A stretch of 35,696 bases of DNA from Labilithrix sp. (GTDB lineage Bacteria > Myxococcota_A > Polyangia > Polyangiales > Polyangiaceae), in assembly GCA_019637225.1 (NCBI GenBank), contig JAHBWC010000083.1:1-35696 (forward strand), written 5' to 3'. Below are positions 8,433 through 16,737 of this stretch, piece by piece. The position numbers and the translations under genes were made by a program. Position 1 is the first letter of the stretch; every line of letters begins with the position of its first letter. The notes below the pieces were generated by a model, which saw only the letters and a program-made list of their open reading frames with translations, ran no database searches and was not told the origin of the DNA.

Positions 8433-10085
8433 GTGAAGTTCCTCTGCGACAGCTGCAAGGCGAAGTACCAGATCGCCGACGAGAAGGTGGCGGGCAAGAC
8501 CGTCCGCATGAAGTGCCGCAAGTGCGGCCACCAGATCGAAGTACGCGCCGCGGTCACCGAGACGAGCGTGGCGAGCGCGCCGCCGCGTCCGCCCACGAAC
8601 ACCTCCGCGCCGCGCCCGCCGATGAAGAGCGGTCTCGCGACGAGCCTCTCCGCGGCCAAGCCTCGGGCGCCCTCGGCGCCGGCCGGCGCGCTCGCGGGCG
8701 CGTTCAAGAGCAACCTGCAAGACGCGCCGGCGAGCGTCCCCGGAGACCGACCGTCGACGTCGATCGAGCTCAGCGTCACCGACGAGTGGTACGTCGCGAT
8801 CAACGGCGTCCCCGTCGGACCGGTGCGCATCTCCGAGCTCCGTCGCAAGGCCGCGGGCGGCGCCGTGACCGAAGAGTCGCTCTGCTGGCAGGAGGGCCTC
8901 GAGGAGTGGCGCCCGATCCGGAGCATCCCCGAGCTCGCCGCGCTCGTTCGCGAGGCCGCGCAGGGCAACCGGCCGTCGCTCATCGGCGCGGCGCCCGAGC
9001 CCCCGGTCGCGCCGCGCTCGCCGTCCATGCCGTCGGCGCCTCAGCCGGCCTTCTCGGCTCCGCCGCGGAACACGCCGCCGCCGCCCGCGCCGCGACCGAT
9101 GGCCCCGTCGGTGCCCGCGGCCGCGCGAAGCAACGTCGTGCCGCTCCGCCCGGCGGCGAGCTCGATCGTCGACGACATCCCGCTGAGCCCCGTCACCCCG
9201 TCGCCGGCGACGGGAGGCGCGGCGGGAGCGGCGGCGTTCGCGCCGTCGTTCGCGCCCGCGCCGCCGGCGCCGATGTTCTCGGCACCGCCGGCGCCGTCTC
9301 CGCTCGCGTCGCCGGTGGCCGATCCGTTCGCGGTGCCTCCCGCCGCGGCGGCCGCTCCCGCCGCGGTCGCCGTTCCCTTCGACCTCGCCGCCACGCCGTC
9401 GCTCGCGCCTCCGCCGCCGGCGTACGTGGCTCAGAAGAAGGGCGTTCCGCTCTGGTTCTGGCCGATCCTCGTCCTCGCGCTCGGCTTCGGCGGCGGAATC
9501 GCGTTCATCGCGTTCAAGCCCCAGCCTCCGCCGGCCCCCGTCGTGATCCAGGTCCCGGCGCCCGCGACGACGCCCGCGCCCACGGCGACCGAGAAGGACG
9601 ACGACGTCCCCCTCCCGACCGCCGCGGCCGAGCCCACGAGCAGCAGCGCGGAGCCGAAGGGCAAGCCCGTCGCGGTGGCGGCGAAGGGCGCGGCGGCGAA
9701 GACCGCCGACGTCCCCGAGAAGAAGGGGCTCGATCTCGGCAATCTCGTCCCGAACGGCGGCGGACCGAGCGTCGGACCGAACTCCGCGCCCGGCAGCGGG
9801 TCGGGCGGCGGGCTCGATCAGGCGGGCGTCGAGCGCGTCGTGGCCGTACACCGCAACGGCGTGAAGCGCACGTGCTGGGAGCGCGGCGGCGCGGACCAGA
9901 AGTCGAGCGTCAACGTCACGGTCACCGCGAACGTCGCTCCGAACGGGAGCGTCTCGAGCACGTCGTCGAGCGGAGACGATCCGGTCGTCGCGAAATGCAT
10001 CGAGAACCAGGTCAAGTCGTGGCAATTCCCGGCGCCCGGCGCGAGCACCACGATCAACATCCCGTTCAAGTTCGTGCGCCAGTAG
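8433..10085 (+). CDS. GltJ/AgmX-like protein: zinc ribbon, GYF, TM, TonB-like C-terminus
   Basis: Starting at the GTG at 8433 the product begins VKFLCDSCKAKYQIADEKV, the standard start of MJ0042-type zinc ribbons; the upstream TTG at 8394 adds only unrelated residues. The 550-residue protein has a zinc ribbon (C5, C8, C28, C31), a GYF_2-like domain (about 118-172: EWYVAINGVPVGPVRISEL, ending with a WRPI motif), a long Pro/Ala-rich linker, one membrane helix (about 338-360, LWFWPILVLALGFGGGIAFI) and a C-terminal TonB/AgmX-type domain (about 460-550) ending in IPFKFVRQ. This is the architecture of Myxococcus GltJ/AgmX, an inner-membrane gliding-motility protein whose cytoplasmic zinc ribbon and GYF domains act as a switch. 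Other gliding genes are not adjacent, and paralogues with this layout exist, so a motility role here is inference. Confidence 0.85.
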   Translation: MKFLCDSCKAKYQIADEKVAGKTVRMKCRKCGHQIEVRAAVTETSVASAPPRPPTNTSAPRPPMKSGLATSLSAAKPRAPSAPAGALAGAFKSNLQDAPASVPGDRPSTSIELSVTDEWYVAINGVPVGPVRISELRRKAAGGAVTEESLCWQEGLEEWRPIRSIPELAALVREAAQGNRPSLIGAAPEPPVAPRSPSMPSAPQPAFSAPPRNTPPPPAPRPMAPSVPAAARSNVVPLRPAASSIVDDIPLSPVTPSPATGGAAGAAAFAPSFAPAPPAPMFSAPPAPSPLASPVADPFAVPPAAAAAPAAVAVPFDLAATPSLAPPPPAYVAQKKGVPLWFWPILVLALGFGGGIAFIAFKPQPPPAPVVIQVPAPATTPAPTATEKDDDVPLPTAAAEPTSSSAEPKGKPVAVAAKGAAAKTADVPEKKGLDLGNLVPNGGGPSVGPNSAPGSGSGGGLDQAGVERVVAVHRNGVKRTCWERGGADQKSSVNVTVTANVAPNGSVSSTSSSGDDPVVAKCIENQVKSWQFPAPGASTTINIPFKFVRQ

Positions 10086-10136
10086 AAACGACGCAACCGA
10101 CGCGCGGGTCGGCCGACGTGGTGCTACGTGAGAGAC

Positions 10137-10982
10137 ATGCGCGCGGCACTGGTCTTCCTCGTCGGCCTCGTCGTGGTCCTCGGCGGCCTCGCGCGCGGCG
10201 CTCGCGCCGACGAGATCGCCCCGGACCTCGAGGGCGCCGATCTCCGCGTGAAGGCGCAGACCGAGCTCCGGCGGCTCGTGTCCGCGCTCCGCGACAACGA
10301 TCAGCGGCGCCTCGTCGGCGTCTACCTGGCGTTCGACGCGAGCACGAGCGATCCCGTGGCGCAGGTCGCCTGCGACGACGACGGCGACTACGTGGTCGTC
10401 CTCTCGGACGCGATGCTCCGCCTCGCCGCCCACGTCGCGCGCGCGGACAGCTACGACGAGGCGAACGCCTCGCTCAAGGTCGAGGAGTACGCCGCGTTCG
10501 TCGTGCGCTCGCAGACGCCGGGCCGCCGCCTCTTGCCGCCGCCTCCGGGCTTCTACATCGCGGAAAAACCGGCGGCGACGTACGACGAGCGGCTCGCCGA
10601 CACGCTCTCGTTCGTCGTGGCGCACGAGCTCTCGCGTCTCCGCGCGGGCGACCTCGTGTGCCCGAAGCCGACCGCGACGAAGGAGAGCGGCGACGACGAG
10701 TGGACGAGCGGAGAGAGGCGCAAGGCCGCCGAGACCGCAGGAGCGGTCTATCCGCAGAGCCAGATGCACCGCGACGACGAGGCCATCGATCGGGCGCTCA
10801 CGGTCGGGCGCTCCGAGCGGGGCGCGATCGCGATGCTCCGCTTCTTCACCCAGTTCGAGATCGAGAGCCGGATCGCGCTCGGGCGCTTCACGCCGGCGTA
10901 CCTCACGCTCCATCCGTCCGCCACGCTGCGCCTCGCGAACCTGAAGCGCGCGGTCGAGGCCCGGAAGGACGCGAGCGACTGA
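10137..10982 (+). CDS. Secreted M48-like metallopeptidase homologue with a broken zinc motif
   Basis: The product is 281 residues from the ATG at 10137; a GTG at 10128 in the same frame is possible. A clear signal peptide (ALVFLVGLVVVLGGLARGARA, cleaved before DE) exports it. The middle has VAHELSRLRAGD, which aligns with the HExxH helix of M48-type peptidases, but the second His is Arg. Further on, DDEAIDRALTVGRSERGAIAMLRFF matches the ExxxD region that supplies the third zinc ligand, followed by HPSATLRLANL, also typical of the family. Losing one His should prevent normal zinc binding, so this is likely a non-catalytic relative with a binding or chaperone role (inference). It follows the GltJ-like gene by 51 bp on the same strand. 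Confidence 0.75.
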   Translation: MRAALVFLVGLVVVLGGLARGARADEIAPDLEGADLRVKAQTELRRLVSALRDNDQRRLVGVYLAFDASTSDPVAQVACDDDGDYVVVLSDAMLRLAAHVARADSYDEANASLKVEEYAAFVVRSQTPGRRLLPPPPGFYIAEKPAATYDERLADTLSFVVAHELSRLRAGDLVCPKPTATKESGDDEWTSGERRKAAETAGAVYPQSQMHRDDEAIDRALTVGRSERGAIAMLRFFTQFEIESRIALGRFTPAYLTLHPSATLRLANLKRAVEARKDASD

Positions 10983-11031
10983 CGCCGCCGCGGACTGGGC
11001 CGGTGGCGGCAAAAGGCGTAACGTCCACGCC

Positions 11032-11760
11032 ATGAACCACGGTCGATCGTTCGGCGTCTTCGCGCTCCTGGCGGTGTCGGTCGCCGTGCCGCTCGCGTGC
11101 GGTAGCAACACGCCCGACGCCAAGGCGAGCTTCAGCCTCGGCGGCGACGGCGACGCCGGCGCGTGCCCGCCGGGTCAGAGCTGTCCGCCGCCGGCGAGCG
11201 ACTGCCAACCCGGCCAGCCCTGCCCCCCGCCGAGCTGCCCGCCGGGCCAGGCGTGTCCACCGCCGCAAGGCGCGGCGGCGCCGCTCGGCAGCGTGCACAC
11301 GACCGATCCGAACGCGCTCGCGGCGCTGCTCGCGGCGGCCGCGGCGGCGGGGTCGGCGTGGCTCGGACCGGCGAGCGCCGTGGCCGATCCGGCGGAGGCG
11401 GGCCTGCGCGCGGCCGCCGCGAAGTACGCGCCCGGCATGAGCCCGGACGGCCAGGTCGCGAAGGGCAACCTCTCCGAGGGCGGACACGTCGACTTCATCG
11501 TCAACATGGAGCCCACCAAGTGCTACGCGATCGTCGCGTACGGCGCGGGCGTCGTCGACCTCGACGTGAACCTCCTCGCTCCGCCGCTCTACAACTTCCT
11601 CGCGGGCCAGGACGGCATGGCCGGCCCCACCGCCGTGATCGGCGCGGCGCCCAAGCCGATGTGCCCGGTCATCCCGATCGCCGTGCCCTACAAGGTGGAT
11701 CTGCACGCGAAGAAGGGCGGCGGCGCGGTCGCCGCGCAGCTCTACTCGAAGCCGAAGTGA
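11032..11760 (+). CDS. Cys/Pro-rich lipoprotein of unknown function
   Basis: This 242-residue product has a lipoprotein signal with lipobox VPLAC (Cys about residue 23). After a short Gly/Asp spacer comes a stretch of repeated CPPGQ/CPPP units (CPPGQSCPPP, CQPGQPCPPP, CPPGQACPPP; eight cysteines), then Ala-rich sequence, then a compact C-terminal domain (about 135-242) with two further cysteines (NMEPTKCYAIVAYG and PKPMCPVIPI). The latter resembles a domain seen in other myxobacterial hypothetical lipoproteins. No catalytic motif is seen. A TAACGT box 7 bp before the ATG could be a -10 element giving a leaderless message. It lies 49 bp after the M48-like gene and may be co-transcribed. Confidence 0.78.
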   Translation: MNHGRSFGVFALLAVSVAVPLACGSNTPDAKASFSLGGDGDAGACPPGQSCPPPASDCQPGQPCPPPSCPPGQACPPPQGAAAPLGSVHTTDPNALAALLAAAAAAGSAWLGPASAVADPAEAGLRAAAAKYAPGMSPDGQVAKGNLSEGGHVDFIVNMEPTKCYAIVAYGAGVVDLDVNLLAPPLYNFLAGQDGMAGPTAVIGAAPKPMCPVIPIAVPYKVDLHAKKGGGAVAAQLYSKPK

Positions 11761-11867
11761 CGCGCGCGCGAAGCGACGCGCTCCTCGTGCGCGACGCCCT
11801 GAAGAACGCGCGGCGCGCGCGCTCGGAAAGGTGACAACCGCGCCCGGATCGAGGCCGACCTCCGTGC

Positions 11868-12821
11868 GTGAAGCTCTACCCGCTCGACGCCGGCTATCCG
11901 CCCTCGCTCTGCCACCTCGACGAGCCGCCGGTCCTGACGCTCTCGGGCCCGCTCGACGGCGCGCGCCGCGCGGTCGCGATCGTGGGCTCGCGCTCGGCGT
12001 CCAAGGAAGCCTGCGCGTTCACGCACGCGCTCGCCTACCACCTCGCGAAGGCGGACCTGGTCGTCGTCTCGGGCGGCGCGAGGGGGATCGACTCGATGGC
12101 CCACGAGGGAGCGCTGGCCGCGGGAGGCAGCACGTGGTGCGTCGCCTGCACCGGGCGAGGCGAAGCCTTCCCGACCAGCAACCGCGCGCTCTTCGCGGGG
12201 CTCGAACAGTCGAGCTCGTCGCGCATGATCTGGCCGCTCCCCGACGGCACCGTGAAGGACGAGCACACGCCGCGCTATCGCAACGGCGTCCTCGTCGGGC
12301 TCGCCGAGTGCGTGATCGTCGTGCAAGCGGGGCCACGCTCGGGCTCGCTCAACGCGATCACGTGGGCGCGCCGCCTCGGACGCCGGCTCTTCCTCGTTCC
12401 CGGCATGCCGTGGGACGTCGCGTTCGAGGGCACGGTGACCGAGGGCGCGCGCGGCGGAGCCGAGGTGCTCTGGTCGCTCGAGCAGCTCTTCCTCGCGCTC
12501 GCGCTTCCGCCGCCCGACATGAGCGATCCTGGCGCCGCGTGGGGCGGCATCACGCCGCGGGCCCGACCCGTTCGGCCCTACCGTTCGCGGCGGCAGAGCT
12601 ATTCCGATGCGCCCCTCTTCGAGGTCGATCCGAGCGCCTGGTCGGAGGATGAAAAGGTCGTATTTTCGAGCCTTTCCATGGCTCCGATCCAGCAGGACTC
12701 CATCGTCGAGCGGGTGGGTCTACCGACGAGCACGACCCTCACGGCACTCTTGACGCTATCTTTGAAGGACGTAGTAGTAGAGGGCCCTGACGGCTTCTTT
12801 CGTCGCAGAATTGCGTTATAA
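11868..12821 (+). CDS. dprA: DNA-processing protein DprA
   Basis: DprA binds incoming single-stranded DNA and loads RecA during natural transformation. The 317-residue product starts at GTG 11868 and shows the Rossmann-like fold of the family: AVAIVGSRSASKEACAF, then VVVSGGARGIDSMAHEGALA (the SGxARGID...AH signature), NRALFAGL, VIVVQAGPRSGSLNAITWA and LFLVPGMPWD. A C-terminal winged-helix-like segment follows (SSLSMAPIQQDSIVERVGLP to LKDVVVEGPDGFF). It has no N-terminal SAM-like domain and carries a longer stretch between the AFPTSNR and PRYRNGVLVGLAE parts than usual. It precedes topA, a common pairing. No SD is obvious before the GTG. The spacer before it (11761-11867) holds no recognisable gene. 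Confidence 0.9.
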   Translation: MKLYPLDAGYPPSLCHLDEPPVLTLSGPLDGARRAVAIVGSRSASKEACAFTHALAYHLAKADLVVVSGGARGIDSMAHEGALAAGGSTWCVACTGRGEAFPTSNRALFAGLEQSSSSRMIWPLPDGTVKDEHTPRYRNGVLVGLAECVIVVQAGPRSGSLNAITWARRLGRRLFLVPGMPWDVAFEGTVTEGARGGAEVLWSLEQLFLALALPPPDMSDPGAAWGGITPRARPVRPYRSRRQSYSDAPLFEVDPSAWSEDEKVVFSSLSMAPIQQDSIVERVGLPTSTTLTALLTLSLKDVVVEGPDGFFRRRIAL

Positions 12822-12934
12822 GCCGTCGGGACTACTGCACTTCTTGGCGTAATCGGGGGCTTGGCAGGGGGTTCTCCCCGCAACCCTGGTGCATCCAAGA
12901 GGCGTGACAAGCGAGAGACCCGGGGTTCGTGCGC

Positions 12935-15400
12935 ATGGGTAAGACAGTGGAAGCCGTCGAGGCACCGGCGAAGACGAAGGCGAGCAAGACGCTCGTGGTC
13001 GTCGAGTCGCCGGCCAAGGCCAAGACCATCAAGAAGTACCTCGGCACGGGCTACGAGGTCCTTGCGTCGAAGGGCCACGTCAAGGACCTGCCCAAGAAGA
13101 TGGGCATCGACGTCGAGAAGGGCTTTCAAGAGACCTACGAGATCGTCCCCGGCAAGGAGAAGGTCCTGCAGGAGCTCAAGGCCGCGGCCAAGCAGGCCGA
13201 CGACATCCTGCTCGCGACCGACCCCGATCGCGAAGGCGAGGCGATCGCGTGGCACCTCGCCGAGGAGCTCACCGGCAAGCCCGACAAGGCCAAGCGCGTC
13301 GAGTTCCACGAGATCACGAAGGGCGGCGTGCAGAAGGGCGTCGCCACGCCCCGCAAGCTCAACAAGCACCTGTACGACGCGCAGCGCGCCCGCCGCGTCC
13401 TCGATCGCATCGTCGGCTACGACGTCTCCGCGCTCGTGTGGTCGAAGCTCGCCTTCGGCCTCTCGGCGGGCCGCGTCCAGAGCGTCGCGCTCCGGCTGAT
13501 CGTCGACAAGGAGCTCGAGATCGAGGCGTTCGTCCCCGAGGAGTACTGGAACATCGGGACGACGCTCGCGAAGGGCGGCGCCGACAAGAAGCGCCAGTCG
13601 TTCGCCGCGCGCCTCGCGCAGGAGAACGGCAAGAAGCTCGAGGTGAAGGACGGCGAGACCGCCGCCCGCGTGAAGAAGGACCTCGAGGGCGCCCGCTACA
13701 CGATCGCGAAGATCACCAAGGCGGAGCGCAAGCGGAAGACGTACGCGCCGTACACGACGAGCAAGCTCCAGCAGGACGCCGTCAACCGCCTCGGCTTCGG
13801 CGCCAAGCGCACGATGCAGATCGCGCAGGGGCTCTACGAGGGCGTCGACCTCGGCAAGGACCTCGGCACGGTCGGTCTCATCACGTACATGCGTACCGAC
13901 TCCACGCGCGTCTCGCCCGACGCGCTCGCGGCGGTGCGCGACTTCATCGAGGCCAAGTACGGCAAGCCGAACCTCCCGGCGGAGGCGAACGTCTTCAAGT
14001 CGAAGAAGAACTCGCAGGACGCCCACGAGGCGATCCGCCCGACGTCGCTCGACTACACGCCGGACGCGGTGCGAAAGCACCTGAAGGACGAACAGTTCAA
14101 GCTCTACAAGCTGATCTGGGACCGCTTCGTCGCGAGCCAGATGAAGGAGGCCGTCTACGACCAGACGTCCGTCGAGACCGAGGCGAAGACCGCGGGCTCG
14201 TCGTCGACGTACCTGCTCCGGTCGAGCGGACGCGTGCTCAAGTTCCCCGGCTGGCTCGAGGTGTACGGCGCGGCTCAGGACGAGCCCCAGGCCGGCGCCG
14301 AGGACAGCAAAGAGGACGAGGCCGCGAAGGCCGAGGAGCCGGAGGGCGAGGCGTCGCTCCCCGAGCTGTCCGAAGGCGAGGTGCTCGACCTCGTCACGCC
14401 GCCGGGCGTGCTCGCCGAGCAGAAGTTCACCCAGCCCCCCGCGCGCTACAACGAAGGCTCGCTCGTGCGCGAGCTCGAGGAGCGCGGCATCGGCCGCCCG
14501 TCGACCTACGCCGAGATCATCAGCAAGGTGCAGGCGCGCGACTACGTCGAGAAGGTCGACGGACGCAGCTTCCGCCCGACGCAGCTCGGCCGGATGGTCG
14601 TCAACGGCCTGCTCGAGAGCCAGCTCGAGTTCATGGATCCGGCGTTCACGTCGGGCATGGAAGAGGAGCTCGACGAGGTCGAGGCCGGCAACGAAGAGCG
14701 CGTGACCTTGCTCTCGCGCTTCTACAAGAAGTTCAAGAACCAGCTCGACAAGAGCAAGAAGGGCAAGCGCTGGAACCCCGATCCGGTTCCGCTCGACGAG
14801 GTCTGCGACAGCTGCGGACCGACCGCCGAGGACGAGAAGCTCCGCGCGCTGCCGCAAGGCTCGCTCTCGAAGCGCTGGTCGAAAAATGGGTGGTTCGCGG
14901 GTTGTTCGAACTACCCGAAGTGCAAGGCCACCAAGGACATGGGGCCGGACGGCAACGGCGCGCCGCCTCCGCGCGAGACCGACATCGACTGCGAGAAGTG
15001 CGGCAAGAAGATGGCGATCCGCAGCGGTCGCTACGGCGAGTTCCTGTCGTGCACCGGCTACCCGGCCTGCAAGAACGCGCGGCCCGTCCCGCTCGGCGTC
15101 CCCTGCCCGAAGTGCGGCGGAGACATCATCGAGGTCCGTCCGAAGAAGAAGGGCGGCAAGACGTTCTACGGCTGCAGCCGCTACAACGACGAGACGGTGA
15201 AGTGCGACTTCAAGCTTTGGCAGAAGCCGCTGCCGGAGCCGTGCCCTGCGTGCGGCGCGAAGTTCGTCGTCCTCGGCGGCACGAAGGCCAAGCCGATGAT
15301 CGCGTGCGCCGACAAGGAGTGCGGGTACAAGCGCTCCGCCGAGTCGCCTCCGGAGCCGGGGCCTGCGGGGATGGACGCGGCCGCGGCCGCGCCCGCCTGA
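12935..15400 (+). CDS. topA: DNA topoisomerase I
   Basis: TopA relaxes negative supercoils by transient single-strand cutting. The ATG at 12935 is preferred over the GTG at 12929, giving 821 residues. After a basic N-terminal extension come the TOPRIM domain (TLVVVESPAKAKTIKKYLG, ATDPDREGEAIAWHL), the type IA core (FGLSAGRVQSVALRLIVDKE) and the catalytic tyrosine Y318 in LITYMRTDSTRVS. An acidic stretch (about 450-480) interrupts the core. The C-terminus has four zinc-ribbon-like units with CxxC pairs, the first three starting near 627, 685 and 725 (CDSCG, CEKCG, CPKCG) and the last at CPACG, ending in an Ala tail. The length is close to the bacterial norm. The 113-bp spacer after dprA contains GGGG/CCCC inverted repeats; a TTATAA over the dprA stop might be a -10 box, but this is weak. 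Confidence 0.97.
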   Translation: MGKTVEAVEAPAKTKASKTLVVVESPAKAKTIKKYLGTGYEVLASKGHVKDLPKKMGIDVEKGFQETYEIVPGKEKVLQELKAAAKQADDILLATDPDREGEAIAWHLAEELTGKPDKAKRVEFHEITKGGVQKGVATPRKLNKHLYDAQRARRVLDRIVGYDVSALVWSKLAFGLSAGRVQSVALRLIVDKELEIEAFVPEEYWNIGTTLAKGGADKKRQSFAARLAQENGKKLEVKDGETAARVKKDLEGARYTIAKITKAERKRKTYAPYTTSKLQQDAVNRLGFGAKRTMQIAQGLYEGVDLGKDLGTVGLITYMRTDSTRVSPDALAAVRDFIEAKYGKPNLPAEANVFKSKKNSQDAHEAIRPTSLDYTPDAVRKHLKDEQFKLYKLIWDRFVASQMKEAVYDQTSVETEAKTAGSSSTYLLRSSGRVLKFPGWLEVYGAAQDEPQAGAEDSKEDEAAKAEEPEGEASLPELSEGEVLDLVTPPGVLAEQKFTQPPARYNEGSLVRELEERGIGRPSTYAEIISKVQARDYVEKVDGRSFRPTQLGRMVVNGLLESQLEFMDPAFTSGMEEELDEVEAGNEERVTLLSRFYKKFKNQLDKSKKGKRWNPDPVPLDEVCDSCGPTAEDEKLRALPQGSLSKRWSKNGWFAGCSNYPKCKATKDMGPDGNGAPPPRETDIDCEKCGKKMAIRSGRYGEFLSCTGYPACKNARPVPLGVPCPKCGGDIIEVRPKKKGGKTFYGCSRYNDETVKCDFKLWQKPLPEPCPACGAKFVVLGGTKAKPMIACADKECGYKRSAESPPEPGPAGMDAAAAAPA

Positions 15401-16102
15401 TCACCGGAGCGTCAGCTTCTCGAGCTCGGTGCGCACGATCACGACGAGCGCCACGTACGCCAGCGGGTCCATGTAGGGCTTGAACATGTGGAGGACGAGC
15501 AGCGCGCCTCGCTCGATCGCGGCGTGCGTGCGCTCGGCCTGCGCCTTGGCGGTCCGGCCCGCGGGTGACGCGTCGATCGTCTCGGCGTACGGGATGCAGA
15601 AGAGCCCGACCATCCACGCGCTCTCGACGAGGGTGCGGAGGTCTTCGCGGTCGCCGACGTCGCGCAGGAGCCCTGCGTCGACGAGCGGGAGCATGACGGA
15701 CTCGAGCTGATCGACGCGCCTCGCGGAGACCGCGGCGTAGCGCTCGTGCAGGACCGGATCGCTCCGGAGGAGCGACGGCAGCTCGCGCGCGAAGAAGAGG
15801 TAGCGCGCGTAGAGCTTCAGGTTGCCGACGAGCATGCGCTGGAGCGCCGTCGGATCCACCGCGGGACGCTTCGCGGTCGCGTCGCTCGCGTCGTCGAGCC
15901 GCCAGACCGCGTCGGCCTCCGCGTTCATCCGGTCGAACGCCTCGCGTACGATCTCCTCCTTGTTTCGGAAGTGATAGTAGAGGTTGCCCGGGCTGATCTT
16001 CAGGTGCGCGGCGACGTGGTTCGTCGTCACGGCGCCGACGCCGCGCGCGTTGAACAGCTGGATGGCCGCATCGACGATGCGCCCGCGCGTGTCCTGGCTC
16101 AC
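15401..16102 (-). CDS. TetR-family transcriptional regulator
   Basis: The 233-residue product begins VSQDTRGRIVDAAIQLFNARG and has the TetR DNA-binding helix-turn-helix (GVGAVTTNHVAAHLKISPGNLYYHFRNKEEIV, about 20-50). The ligand domain, with LKLYARYLFFARELPSLLRSDPVLHERY, resembles the PF13972 type of TetR proteins. A GTG at 16150 would add 16 residues and overlap the stop codon of the upstream gene, but those codons lie inside a long inverted repeat, so the GTG at 16102 is preferred. The gene follows the globin-like lipoprotein gene on the minus strand. It converges on topA with no space: the two stop codons are adjacent (15400/15401). Targets and ligand are unknown. Confidence 0.88.
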   Translation of the reverse strand: MSQDTRGRIVDAAIQLFNARGVGAVTTNHVAAHLKISPGNLYYHFRNKEEIVREAFDRMNAEADAVWRLDDASDATAKRPAVDPTALQRMLVGNLKLYARYLFFARELPSLLRSDPVLHERYAAVSARRVDQLESVMLPLVDAGLLRDVGDREDLRTLVESAWMVGLFCIPYAETIDASPAGRTAKAQAERTHAAIERGALLVLHMFKPYMDPLAYVALVVIVRTELEKLTLR

Positions 16103-16121
16103 GCTCGCGGGTCCAGCTCCG

Positions 16122-16150
16122 GTGTCCGAGTCCTTGCGGACTCGGGACAC
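16122..16150 (-). promoter_or_regulatory. Long inverted repeat upstream of the tetR-like gene
   Basis: GTGTCCGAGTCC (16122-16133), a TTGC spacer, then GGACTCGGGACAC (16138-16150) form 12 paired bases with one unpaired G. It lies between the stop codon of the globin-like lipoprotein gene and the start of the TetR gene. It may be the regulator's own operator or an RNA hairpin ending the upstream message. No T-run follows on the minus strand, which weakens the terminator reading. Confidence 0.45.
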
Positions 16151-16713
16151 TAGGGCTTCGCCGGCTTCGGCGGCTTCACGTCGACGGCGTCGTCGCGGAA
16201 CTTGCCGAGCGCGGACGCGAGGTCCTGCTGCTCGTTGTCGCCGATCTTGTGCTCCTCGAGCGCCGTGCGGAGGTCGAGCAGCATCGCCGTCCACTCCTCT
16301 TCCTTCAGCTTGCTCTTGGCGCCGAGCGCCTCGCGCATGAAGCGGCCCTCGTACTTGCACTCCGCGCCCGCCTCGGGACCGCCGGACTCGACGCAGATCT
16401 GGTCGACGAGGTCCTTCTTGAGCTTGTCGAGCTTCGCGCCCTTCACGCCCGCGATGCGCTTGTTGAACTTCGTGTCCGCCTGGAGGTTCTTGACGAACGT
16501 GTCGACGAACTGCGCGATGCCCTCCTGCTTGCCGAGGCGCTCGAAGAGCGACAGCGGCGCGGGAGCCTCGGCCTCGACCTCGACGTCGGCGCCGGCGTCG
16601 GAGATCGTCTCGGTGACGGTCGGCTCCTTCGGCGCGGGCTTCTTGGAAGCGCAAGCTACGACGAGAAGACCAGCGGCGATGAGGACAGAAGCGTAGGCGG
16701 TTCGGGCTTTCAT
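16150..16713 (-). CDS. Lipoprotein with a truncated-globin-like domain lacking the proximal His
   Basis: The ATG at 16713 has a good ribosome site (GGGAG) and gives 187 residues. The signal ends in the lipobox VVAC (Cys about 21), then an acidic/Pro linker. Residues about 53-175 align with group I truncated hemoglobins: SLFERLGKQEGIAQFVDTFV, a DLVDQICVESGGP segment, then YEGRFMREALGAKSKLKEEEW. In true trHb the equivalent of this last part is GR-x-M-(x3)-H-A-G-L; here the His is Leu, and the only His nearby is in the later EEHKIGD. An insertion with a second Cys (GAECKY) could form a disulfide with the ICV Cys. It therefore looks like a globin fold that no longer binds heme in the normal way. 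The stop is 47 bp before the TetR start, so they may share a message. Confidence 0.75.
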   Translation of the reverse strand: MKARTAYASVLIAAGLLVVACASKKPAPKEPTVTETISDAGADVEVEAEAPAPLSLFERLGKQEGIAQFVDTFVKNLQADTKFNKRIAGVKGAKLDKLKKDLVDQICVESGGPEAGAECKYEGRFMREALGAKSKLKEEEWTAMLLDLRTALEEHKIGDNEQQDLASALGKFRDDAVDVKPPKPAKP

Positions 16714-16737
16714 GAGGGCTCCCACAGAGGCAGCCAC

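Noticed and set aside
8388..11123. Minus-strand open frame of about 900 codons opposite the GltJ-like gene
   Set aside because: Arg-rich repetitive text with no fold, while the opposite strand carries clear zinc ribbon, GYF and membrane segments.
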